Shown here one piece after another: positions 55,858 to 63,111 of a DNA stretch of 64,000 bases; position 1 is the first letter of the stretch; every line of letters begins with the position of its first letter. Both the position numbers and the translations under genes were made by a program. This DNA is from Mesoterricola silvestris (GTDB lineage: Bacteria > Acidobacteriota > Holophagae > Holophagales > Holophagaceae). The stretch covers positions 2,666,001 through 2,730,000 of the forward strand of contig NZ_AP027080.1 of NCBI RefSeq assembly GCF_030295405.1. The letters are read 5' to 3'. A model generated the notes under the pieces. The model saw only the letters and a program-made list of their open reading frames with translations. It did not search any database and was not told the DNA's origin.

Positions 55858-56319
55858 ATGAAACGCATCCTTCTCGCAACGCTGATCTTCCCCATCGCCA
55901 TCGTGGCGGCCCCGGGGGGAACCATGGCCGATCCGAGCCACCTTGCCGAAACATGGGTAAGGGAAGCCGTAAAATTGGGCAAGGCCAGGGGGATCGAAGG
56001 GCTGGTGGCCGAAGTCCAGAACCCCGCTGGAAAATTTTGGCCAGCCATGCCTGAGATGGATCCCGAGCTCACCATTTATTCCTCTTCCTACATCGTCCTG
56101 GCTGTGAACCGCCCGAGCAAGCATGTGGGAATGGACCACGCCAAAATGCCCGATGCGGAGGGCAGTCCTGTCCTCAAAAAAATGCGTGCCTTCGCTGAGA
56201 AGTCCGGCCACGGGTGGTACGAATACGTTGGCACTGACGCCTTGGGTCACCCGAAAGCCTACAAAGCCTACCTCGCCATCCAGGGCGGCAACCTAATTGC
56301 TGCCGTCCTCCACAAATGA
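55858..56319 (+). CDS. Exported single-Cache-domain-like protein
   Basis: The 153-residue protein has a signal peptide (MKRILLATLIFPIAIVAAPG) and one compact domain resembling sCache ligand-binding folds (ETWVREAVKLGKARGIEGLV, TIYSSSYIVLAVNRPSKHVG, GHGWYEYVGTDALGHPKAYK, AYLAIQGGNLIAAVL). Free-standing Cache proteins may act as periplasmic ligand sensors. It is 18 bases after cusA. No transmembrane output domain is present. Confidence 0.7.
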   Translation: MKRILLATLIFPIAIVAAPGGTMADPSHLAETWVREAVKLGKARGIEGLVAEVQNPAGKFWPAMPEMDPELTIYSSSYIVLAVNRPSKHVGMDHAKMPDAEGSPVLKKMRAFAEKSGHGWYEYVGTDALGHPKAYKAYLAIQGGNLIAAVLHK

Positions 56320-56330
56320 AGGAGCAATAA

Positions 56331-56714
56331 ATGTCTCTTCGATCTTTCATCCTATTCTGCGCCATGGCCCTCTATGCCGCGGTTCCATCCTTCGCCCAAT
56401 GCTCCGGGCACAGCGGCCACGGTGACCATTCAGGGCACCAGGGACACGCTGGGCACCAGGACAGTGCCCCGAGGGTAACCGCCACCAACACCCTGTGCCC
56501 GGTGATGGGCCAGCCTGTAAAGGCTGGCCGTGACAAGGAGGTGGTGGTTGGCGGCAACACCTACCTGGTCTGCTGCGACGGTTGCGGGCCTGAAATGGCC
56601 GAGCACAAGGACAAATACCTCGACAAGGATGGAAAGCCCTTGAATGCCCCCAAGACGGACGAGGGTAACGCCGCGCCCGCTCCCTCCGCTGGCCACGAAG
56701 GGCACCAGCACTGA
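56331..56714 (+). CDS. His-rich exported YHS/TRASH-like metal-binding protein 1
   Basis: The 127-residue protein has a signal peptide, a His-rich linker (CSGHSGHGDHSGHQGHAGHQ) and then a domain with CPVMGQPVKAGRDKEV, YLVCCDGCGPEMAEHKDKYL. It ends GHEGHQH. The pattern CPVxG ... CCxxC resembles YHS/TRASH-type metal-binding proteins. It is the first of three related proteins in a row (56331, 56836, 57183), the others shorter and less His-rich. Confidence 0.7.
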   Translation: MSLRSFILFCAMALYAAVPSFAQCSGHSGHGDHSGHQGHAGHQDSAPRVTATNTLCPVMGQPVKAGRDKEVVVGGNTYLVCCDGCGPEMAEHKDKYLDKDGKPLNAPKTDEGNAAPAPSAGHEGHQH

Positions 56715-56835
56715 TCCATCGTACCTGATGATTAGACAAACCCACCCGCAATGCCGGGTGGGATGCGACGGCGGGCCTCGCAACGGCCCGGGGCCCACCG
56801 TTGTTCATTGGCCGTCCTGGATAGGAGGTACCATC

Positions 56836-57108
56836 ATGTTGAACCTTCTGCTCTCTCTGGCGCTCGCTACGGCTCCCCAGGCACCGCCCCCCGCCACCAG
56901 TACTGAATGCCCTGTCCTTGGGGAGAAGGTCACGGAGAAGAACCAGACCGTGACCATCAAGGGCCACAGCTACCGAATTTGCTGCGCTCCCTGTGAAGAC
57001 CGACTCCGGTCGGAGCCCAAGCGCTACCTTGACGATGATGGTTCCATCAAACGGGCGTGGGAACCCTCGGGTTACGGGCAAAAGATCGAACCCTTCCATC
57101 ACCACTGA
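56836..57108 (+). CDS. YHS/TRASH-like exported metal-binding protein 2
   Basis: From ATG 56836 with AGGAGGT 8 bases upstream, the 90-residue protein has a short signal (MLNLLLSLALATAPQAPPPA) and the same CPVLGEKVTEKNQTV ... YRICCAPCEDRLRSEPKRYL core as its neighbours, ending in HHH. It is a paralogue of the proteins on both sides. Confidence 0.68.
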   Translation: MLNLLLSLALATAPQAPPPATSTECPVLGEKVTEKNQTVTIKGHSYRICCAPCEDRLRSEPKRYLDDDGSIKRAWEPSGYGQKIEPFHHH

Positions 57109-57182
57109 CGTGTCTTAACCTCGAAACCCGACATCCGGCCCGGGTTTCCTGTCCCTCCATGGGCCGGGCTAAAAGGAGTCTC

Positions 57183-57446
57183 ATGCTGAATCTAGTGTTC
57201 ACCCTGGCCGTTCTCGCCGCTCCCCAGGCCAACTCTGCCTCCAACACGATTTGCCCGGTTCTGGGCCTCAAGGTGGACGGTAAGAGCCAGATCGTCACCG
57301 CAAAGGGCCGGGACTACCGGATCTGCTGCGCGGACTGTGAAAAGAATTTGAAGTCGAACCCTGACACATACCTGGATAAGAACGGCAACCCGAAAAACGC
57401 CGCCAAGGCGATGGGTTCCATGGAACACGAAGGCCACAAGCATTAG
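57183..57446 (+). CDS. YHS/TRASH-like exported metal-binding protein 3
   Basis: From ATG 57183 with AAGGAG upstream, the 87-residue protein has a signal peptide and core CPVLGLKVDGKSQIV ... YRICCADCEKNLKSNPDTYL, ending GHKH. Similarity to protein 2 is high, so the two probably arose by recent duplication. Confidence 0.68.
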   Translation: MLNLVFTLAVLAAPQANSASNTICPVLGLKVDGKSQIVTAKGRDYRICCADCEKNLKSNPDTYLDKNGNPKNAAKAMGSMEHEGHKH

Positions 57447-57471
57447 CTCCTGGTCCGGGAAAGGCGGGGGC

Positions 57472-59178
57472 ATGACCACAATGGATCTACTGACATCCCA
57501 CTACCGTCGGCTCAGGTTTCTTGGAGTCGTGGCTCTGCCTTTTCTCGGTTTACTGGTCTGGTCCTGGTTCCTGATTCACGCAACAAAGGATGCCTTCCTG
57601 GGCTTCGCCCATTGCAGCACCTGGACCCTGGAATCCTCCCGCCACCTGGAGGTTCTGGAAGACCTCCAGGAGAGAATTTCGCACTTCCCCTATTCGTCCA
57701 GCCCCGCCACGGATTCCGCGCCTCTGGAAGTAGCCCTGGATCGGCTCCAAGCATCCAGAAAGGAATTGGGGCAGCGGATCCACAGTGAGTCAGACCCCTT
57801 GTTGGTGGCTGTCGATCAGGCCATGGCGGATTACCTGGAACAAGTCGACAAGGTGCGCAGGACAGTCGACTTGAACGCTGAACGAACCGGAAGTTCGCCC
57901 GATCGGAAGCGACAGGAGGAGGTGTCGAGGGCCTTGGCCCACCTTGATCACCATCACCGGATCGCCTTGTCGGCCTTGAATGACCTGGTGAGGTACCACC
58001 GGGAGATGCTTGAGGCCTCCGTTCAGGACAGCCGTCGCAATGCGACCCAGCTCTCAGCGTTCGCCGGCGCATCCCTTTTGGCGGCCCTGGGGTTTGGGAT
58101 TGCGCTGGGCATTGCCTTCCTTCAACGAGGTCTAAAGCGCCAGGCGGACCGCTTCGTGCAGACCTTGGTGGATACGATCCCAGACGGAGTCGTGGCTTGG
58201 GATCAGGGGGGGTCCATCCTCACCGCCAACCCTGGATTGACGGCTCTTCTTGGCAAACCGCCAGGATTCACCTGTGGCAATTTGGAGTTTAGCTCCATGA
58301 TGCCCTCGGAAGCTCGGAAGCGCCTTGAGGCTGCTGGACCCGACCGGGCCATCAGGATCAATTTGGTCCATGCCAATGGCTCCCTCCGGGCAATCGAGGC
58401 TAGGGTTGGAACCCTCAATCGGGCGGCCGGCATCCTTTACGCTGCCGTATTGCGGGACGTATCGGCGCAGCTTGACCGGGAGCGTCGTCTCGTATCCAGC
58501 CAATGGCAGATCCAAGTGGGCCGGCAAGTGGCATCCACCGCCCGGGACCTCGAACGGGCCCTCCATCCCATGTTGTTCGCCCAAGAGATCCTCCAACAAT
58601 CGGTGCCCGTGGATTCGTCCCAGGCGGAAGCCCTGCAGACGCTTCAACGCAGCTCGGAACAGGCAGCCGTTCTTCTGCGGCAGTTCTCGCGGATGGCAGG
58701 GGAGGCTGGCGAAGCCCCGGATGTGAGGTACTTCGATCTTCAGGCCTGCCTGATGGAAGTCATCGAAGCCATTCAAACGGAAAGAGGCACCCTGCATGGC
58801 ATCGAGATGAATCTGGATCCATCCCCGTGCCCAATTCGAGGCCCTGTAGGCGCGGTAAGGAGGTGCTTTGAAGTATTGATCCAGCGTGCCCTGGATGCGG
58901 CCGCGGGAACCACACCTATCAGGGTGAACAGCCGAAGGGAACGGAACGTAGCCACAGTGCAGGTGCTTGATCCAGCCATTCCGCCCGTCCCAGAATCCGA
59001 CCTGGCGCGGATGTTCGACCCATTGTTTTGCTTCGCGGCCTCCGAGCCAGGTGACGGTTTCGGCCTGTTCAATGTTTGGGAAACCATGAAAAGCATAGGC
59101 GGGACCGTCGAGATCGCCCTAACTCAGGACGGATGGACTGAGTTCACGCTCCGCTTTCACTTGGAGGAAGGAACATGA
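57472..59178 (+). CDS. Membrane PAS-HATPase protein with degenerate phospho-acceptor box
   Basis: The 568-residue protein has TM helices at residues 15-38 and about 190-215 with a periplasmic four-helix-like sensor between, a PAS domain at residues about 230-340 (TLVDTIPDGVVAWDQGGSIL, TANPGLTALLG), then a HisKA-like region TARDLERALHPMLFAQEIL. The catalytic His of AHELNNPL-type boxes is replaced there by Arg. An ATPase-like C terminus follows with LARMFDPLFCF and GDGFGLFNVWETM. It may be an inactive kinase that senses or sequesters, or phosphorylates atypically. It is part of the metal cluster, 26 bases after the third YHS-like gene. Confidence 0.72.
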   Translation: MTTMDLLTSHYRRLRFLGVVALPFLGLLVWSWFLIHATKDAFLGFAHCSTWTLESSRHLEVLEDLQERISHFPYSSSPATDSAPLEVALDRLQASRKELGQRIHSESDPLLVAVDQAMADYLEQVDKVRRTVDLNAERTGSSPDRKRQEEVSRALAHLDHHHRIALSALNDLVRYHREMLEASVQDSRRNATQLSAFAGASLLAALGFGIALGIAFLQRGLKRQADRFVQTLVDTIPDGVVAWDQGGSILTANPGLTALLGKPPGFTCGNLEFSSMMPSEARKRLEAAGPDRAIRINLVHANGSLRAIEARVGTLNRAAGILYAAVLRDVSAQLDRERRLVSSQWQIQVGRQVASTARDLERALHPMLFAQEILQQSVPVDSSQAEALQTLQRSSEQAAVLLRQFSRMAGEAGEAPDVRYFDLQACLMEVIEAIQTERGTLHGIEMNLDPSPCPIRGPVGAVRRCFEVLIQRALDAAAGTTPIRVNSRRERNVATVQVLDPAIPPVPESDLARMFDPLFCFAASEPGDGFGLFNVWETMKSIGGTVEIALTQDGWTEFTLRFHLEEGT

Positions 59179-59408
59179 ATCGAAGAGCCGGAGACCTTCC
59201 ACCTCCAGATCAGACATCAATTGTGCATCAGGATTCCGAAGTGGCGGTTGGGAATCCATCCGGCCGTTTCACGCCCATGCGGTGGTTGATTATTGTTTGC
59301 GCCTGCCTCGGCATTGCGTTGGCTTTGATTGGAATGGAGCACACAGGGAAACCCGCCACAAGGGATGACTCACTCCCAAAAAGTTGTTTTGGTGGTTGCG
59401 GGCGATAG
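59175..59408 (+). CDS. Small membrane protein of the metal cluster
   Basis: The 77-residue protein has one TM segment near residues 36-55 (MRWLIIVCACLGIALALIGM) and a Cys-containing end (KSCFGGCGR). Its ATG overlaps the stop of the kinase-like gene by 4 bases, so translation is coupled. No family recognised. Confidence 0.55.
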   Translation: MNRRAGDLPPPDQTSIVHQDSEVAVGNPSGRFTPMRWLIIVCACLGIALALIGMEHTGKPATRDDSLPKSCFGGCGR

Positions 59409-59431
59409 CGTGGCATGGCACGGAGATGTTC

Positions 59432-59845
59432 ATGAAAAGACTTGGGAATCAAAAGCCCGAACGGATGAACCCGAGGACACCGCAAAAGCGATTTTTCAAG
59501 GGACTCCAAATGCCCCCAGTAGATCACCCACAGGGTGCAATCCCTGAGGCGTTTCAACCAAAACCCAATGCTAGGAATTTCCGACTGGCCCTTTGTTTCA
59601 TGGCGGCGGCGCTATTAGTTGTCGGGTCTTGGTATGGAGTCACTACATTTCGGCGGAGCCACGGGAAGGTAATGACGGGGGCAACCTGCTGTGGCTGTGA
59701 CCAAGGATTTGGGAAGGCTGGTTGTGGGGGCACTGCTATTTGCAAGAGTCCAAAGGCCGGATCCAGCCCATGCCCATCCGGGAAGCCCGCGCCTCAACCG
59801 GTTTCGACGCCATCGGCAACTCCCGAACGGTCCCGAAAGGAGTGA
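59432..59845 (+). CDS. Membrane-anchored Cys-rich protein
   Basis: From ATG 59432 (GGAG 6 bases upstream) the 137-residue protein has a single TM segment near residues 52-72 (LALCFMAAALLVVGSWYG) and then a Cys-rich soluble part (TGATCCGCDQGFGKAGCGGT, AICKS, SPCPSGK). The Cys clusters may coordinate metal. In-frame ATG 59426 is a weaker alternative start. No family recognised. Confidence 0.5.
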   Translation: MKRLGNQKPERMNPRTPQKRFFKGLQMPPVDHPQGAIPEAFQPKPNARNFRLALCFMAAALLVVGSWYGVTTFRRSHGKVMTGATCCGCDQGFGKAGCGGTAICKSPKAGSSPCPSGKPAPQPVSTPSATPERSRKE

Positions 59846-59851
59846 GGGTTC

Positions 59852-60211
59852 ATGATTCTTGAAGAGGCCGTGGCTGCCCATACTCGTTGGAAGGTGAGGT
59901 TGGGGCAATTCTTGAATGGTGGCTCCGATCCGGGAATTAATCCGGCAACGGCCCACCGGGATAACCTTTGCGAATTAGGCTGTTGGCTCCACGGGCAGGG
60001 AGCAATTGACTACGGGGGCGGGTCGGATTTTGAACGACTGAAAGTTTACCACCGTGAGTTCCATGAGGAAGTTGGCCGGGTCGTGAGGACCTACGCCGAG
60101 GACCCCGCTCAGGCAATGGAAATGCTGGATGGTCCGAGGTTCAGGGCCCTATCAGTCGCCGTGGTGACGGCCATTCTGAAAGTGAAGGTTGATGGGGTTA
60201 AAAGACCCTAG
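59852..60211 (+). CDS. Stand-alone CZB (chemoreceptor zinc-binding) domain protein
   Basis: The 119-residue protein shows the CZB pattern: an early HTRWK (first His), HRDNLCELGCWLHG with Cys and LGxWLxG, and FERLKVYHREFHEEVGR with the two late His residues. CZB domains bind zinc and often end chemoreceptors or diguanylate cyclases. Here the domain stands alone, so it would act in trans. It lies between the Cys-rich membrane protein and the radical SAM gene. Confidence 0.78.
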   Translation: MILEEAVAAHTRWKVRLGQFLNGGSDPGINPATAHRDNLCELGCWLHGQGAIDYGGGSDFERLKVYHREFHEEVGRVVRTYAEDPAQAMEMLDGPRFRALSVAVVTAILKVKVDGVKRP

Positions 60212-60264
60212 CGGCATGGCCCCGTGTTCGTTCCTGAATCCGTTGCTCCGTTTTTGAGGCTCAC

Positions 60265-61263
60265 ATGGACCGCGAATCTATCTTGAGTTTGTTGATGGGC
60301 CCCGCCGAGAAAACCTTGAAGGAATTGGAGCCCCTCCTGGACCGGGTGGGCTATCCCCAAACTAACGGGGAGGTCCGCCTCTTGGGTCGGATCGACATTT
60401 CAAACTACTGCGCGAAAAAGTGTCTGTTTTGCCACCAGGCTGCAAATCGATGGGGCGTTAAAAGGTACCGGATGGAAGCACCGGAAATCATTGCCTGCTG
60501 CATCCAAGCCAAGGCCCTTGGTTGTGAAGGCGTCATTCTCGGGTCCGGGATGGATCCACTGCTTGGCGCTGGCCTCGTAACGAAAATAGTTCGCTGGATG
60601 AAGTCTGAAACGGGCCTGCCCCTCACCCTGAGCATGGGGGAACGATCCGCGACCGAACTACAGGCCTGGAGAATGGCGGGAGCGGATCGGTATTTCCTCC
60701 CGATTGATTCAACGGACAGGATCTTATACCGCACCCTCCATCCACCCGATTTGAAATCGCTCCGGGGAAGAATCGATTTGGTAAAGCGTGCCCGGAACAT
60801 GGGGTATTCGATCGGAGGAGGGATTCGGGTGGGCTTGCCAGGACAGACCTGGAGAACCCTCGCCCGGGATCTCGAGACATTGCGACGCTTGCCAGTCGAT
60901 TATTTCGAGGTCGGTTCGTTTCCTTACGGTCCCCTGGCCCCTGGAGGGGTGGGCAAATATTCTCCCCTCATGGCATCACCTGATTTTCAAGTTCCCAATG
61001 ACAACTTGACCACTTTGAAAGTATGGGCTTTGGTTCGCCTCCTTCGCCCTAAGGCGATGGTTCTCGGACCATCCATGAGTTCTGCCCCTTCCGAACAACG
61101 GATGACGACCCAGGGCATAGCCTTTGGTATCAACGCCGAAATCATGAACCTGACTCCGAGGAGATTCTGGGCTAGGTTCAAGAAACCCATTGATGGCTCC
61201 CATACCTCTCCCCTTCCGGCATCTGGAGATGGGGTGGAATGCCATTCCGTGATGGGGTGTTGA
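60265..61263 (+). CDS. Orphan radical SAM protein, HydE/BioB-like
   Basis: The 332-residue protein binds a [4Fe-4S] cluster through CAKKCLFC (CxxxCxxC, about residues 49-56). It continues with GVILGSGMDPLLGAGLVTKI, YFLPIDSTDRILYRTLHPPD, GYSIGGGIRVGLPGQTW, YFEVGSFPYGPLAPG and VWALVRLLRPKAMVLGPSMS. The order and length fit the HydE/BioB/MqnE-like branch, HydE being the closest by eye. HydE matures [FeFe] hydrogenase with HydF and HydG, but none is visible in this window, so a different substrate is likely. It sits in the metal cluster between the CZB protein and the cytochrome c. Confidence 0.72.
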   Translation: MDRESILSLLMGPAEKTLKELEPLLDRVGYPQTNGEVRLLGRIDISNYCAKKCLFCHQAANRWGVKRYRMEAPEIIACCIQAKALGCEGVILGSGMDPLLGAGLVTKIVRWMKSETGLPLTLSMGERSATELQAWRMAGADRYFLPIDSTDRILYRTLHPPDLKSLRGRIDLVKRARNMGYSIGGGIRVGLPGQTWRTLARDLETLRRLPVDYFEVGSFPYGPLAPGGVGKYSPLMASPDFQVPNDNLTTLKVWALVRLLRPKAMVLGPSMSSAPSEQRMTTQGIAFGINAEIMNLTPRRFWARFKKPIDGSHTSPLPASGDGVECHSVMGC

Positions 61264-61332
61264 ATTTGTGAGTCCTGGACCTCATTCAGCCGATAATTCA
61301 CCCCGCAGGTCGCAGTATTCATGGAGCCCAGC

Positions 61333-62016
61333 ATGGCCAAACAGAATTTCAAAGCGGGACAGGGTGGACGGTTCCCCCTTCGCCCCTTTTGTACGGCCGT
61401 CATCATCCTCGGCTTGGTACTCATTGGTCTGGTTTTTTCAAGCCTGGCGCGGATCCTACAACACGGTGTCAGCGCCAGAGACGCACCAACATCTGTTGAA
61501 GCATGGCTGGCCCGGGAGCTTCGGCATATTGCGGTCCCCTCCCCGGATAGGCGGCGGGCCAACCCCGTTGCCTTTTCCACGGACGCAGTGGCTGCAGGGA
61601 TGGCCCATTGGGCGGATCATTGCGCAATCTGCCACGGAAACGACGGGAAGGGCTCCACGGAAATGGGTATGCACATGTACCCGCGCGCGCCGAACATGAC
61701 GCAGAGCGGCACCCAACGGCTGAGCGATGGGGAACTCTTTGCCATCATCAAGAACGGGGTGCGCCTCACCGGGATGCCCGCCTGGGGTAGTCCTTCCGGT
61801 GAGACGGATGTGCAGACATGGCAACTCGTGCGCTTCATTCGACACCTTCCCGGTTTGACTCCCGAGGACCTTAACCAGATGAAGCGCATGAATCCGGCCT
61901 CCCCCATGGAGCTTGAACAGCAGCAGAAGGAGAATGAGTTTCTGAATGGAGGCGACGCCTCCGACACAGTGCCATCGAACCCGATTTCCCACAGCGATAG
62001 AAAGGGTAAGCCATGA
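61333..62016 (+). CDS. Membrane-anchored cytochrome c
   Basis: From ATG 61333 (GGAG 6 bases upstream; ATG 61321 is an alternative) the 227-residue protein has an N-terminal TM anchor at residues about 23-42 and one heme-c site CAICH at residues about 97-101 followed by GNDGKGSTEMGM. A distal Met ligand is plausible in RLTGMPAWG. A glutamine-rich tail ends it. It would carry electrons at the periplasmic face. Its stop overlaps the next ATG. Confidence 0.85.
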   Translation: MAKQNFKAGQGGRFPLRPFCTAVIILGLVLIGLVFSSLARILQHGVSARDAPTSVEAWLARELRHIAVPSPDRRRANPVAFSTDAVAAGMAHWADHCAICHGNDGKGSTEMGMHMYPRAPNMTQSGTQRLSDGELFAIIKNGVRLTGMPAWGSPSGETDVQTWQLVRFIRHLPGLTPEDLNQMKRMNPASPMELEQQQKENEFLNGGDASDTVPSNPISHSDRKGKP

Positions 62017-62318
62017 ATTACGCAAAGACCTGCCTCCTGGCCTCGACCATCCTCCTCAGCCCAGCCATTGCCTCGGCCCATACGCACAAGGAGATCATGG
62101 GGACTGTAAAATCCTTGAATGCCAGCCAGATCGCCCTGGTGTCCCGGGACGGCAAGGCCATCACCATACCACTCGCCAGGACAACAATGTTCATGAGGGG
62201 AAAGGACATGGTCGGCGCCGATCAGGTCAAACCCGGTCAGCGTGTGGTCGTGGTCCTCGGGGAAGACGACAAGACTGCGGAGACGGTCAAACTGGGGCCC
62301 GTCCCCAAGGGAAAGTGA
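62013..62318 (+). CDS. Small exported DUF5666-like protein
   Basis: The 101-residue protein has a signal peptide (MNYAKTCLLASTILLSPAIA), a His motif (AHTHKE) and a small beta-barrel-like domain (IMGTVKSLNASQIALVSRDG, QVKPGQRVVVVLGEDDKTAE). The domain resembles the OB-like units of the Met-rich lipoprotein. It overlaps the cytochrome c by 4 bases. Confidence 0.65.
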   Translation: MNYAKTCLLASTILLSPAIASAHTHKEIMGTVKSLNASQIALVSRDGKAITIPLARTTMFMRGKDMVGADQVKPGQRVVVVLGEDDKTAETVKLGPVPKGK

Positions 62319-62430
62319 CTTTGGGAATCCGGTTCTAAGGGTTTCCTAAGATTTCGTCCCTTCTCGGGATTTATCACCGGTCATGGAGACCCGGCTGGTT
62401 TCTGGCCAGGGTCAATCGGAGGAATTGGGC

Positions 62431-63111
62431 ATGCGGGTCCTCATCATCGACGATGAAGCCAAGTTCGCGCGGGTACTGGAACAAGGGCTCAAGGAGCATG
62501 GGATCACAGCCGAGGTGGCTTTCGACGGGCTGTCGGGACTGGAGAAGGCTCTCGCCAGGACCTTTGATGCCATCCTGCTGGACGTGATGCTGCCGGGCAT
62601 GAACGGGTTCGAAGTGCTGAAAGCGATCCGGGCCGCCGGTTGTCCGGCCCCAGTCCTCATGCTGACCGCGCGTGGAACCGTGGACGACCGCGTCCGAGGT
62701 TTGAACCTGGGAGCAGATGACTACCTGCCCAAGCCCTTCGTCTTCAAGGAGCTTCTGGCCCGCCTCCAGGCCATCACCCGGCGCCCCCAGGTGGAGCCCC
62801 AGACCCTTCTCCGGGCCGGGGACCTGGAGATGGATCCCCAGAAGCGCGAAGTCAAGCGGGGCGGTCAGCTCATCGACCTCTCAACCAAGGAATACGCGCT
62901 CCTGGAGCTGCTCCTCCAACGGAAAGGCACGGTCGTCACCCTGGCTACGGTCATGGACCGTGTTTGGAATTCCGACTACCGCGCCACTGAGGACAGCAAC
63001 GTTGTGGCCGTCTACATCACCTACCTGCGGAAGAAGATTGACAAGCCCTTTGGCTCGAATCTGATCCAAACCGTGCGAGGCACGGGTTACCTTTTGCGCG
63101 AGGAGGCGTGA
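62431..63111 (+). CDS. OmpR-family response regulator (CusR-like)
   Basis: From ATG 62431 (GGAGG 8 bases upstream) the 226-residue protein has a receiver domain with acidic pocket IIDDEAK, phospho-acceptor Asp51 in LLDVMLPGMNGFE, Thr79 and Lys101 in YLPKPF. An OmpR-type winged helix follows (STKEYALLELLLQRKGTVV, SNVVAVYITYLRKKID, VRGTGYLL). CusR/CopR-type regulators activate copper efflux genes. It is translationally coupled with the kinase gene (TGATG). It is probably the regulator of the upstream metal cluster. Confidence 0.92.
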   Translation: MRVLIIDDEAKFARVLEQGLKEHGITAEVAFDGLSGLEKALARTFDAILLDVMLPGMNGFEVLKAIRAAGCPAPVLMLTARGTVDDRVRGLNLGADDYLPKPFVFKELLARLQAITRRPQVEPQTLLRAGDLEMDPQKREVKRGGQLIDLSTKEYALLELLLQRKGTVVTLATVMDRVWNSDYRATEDSNVVAVYITYLRKKIDKPFGSNLIQTVRGTGYLLREEA

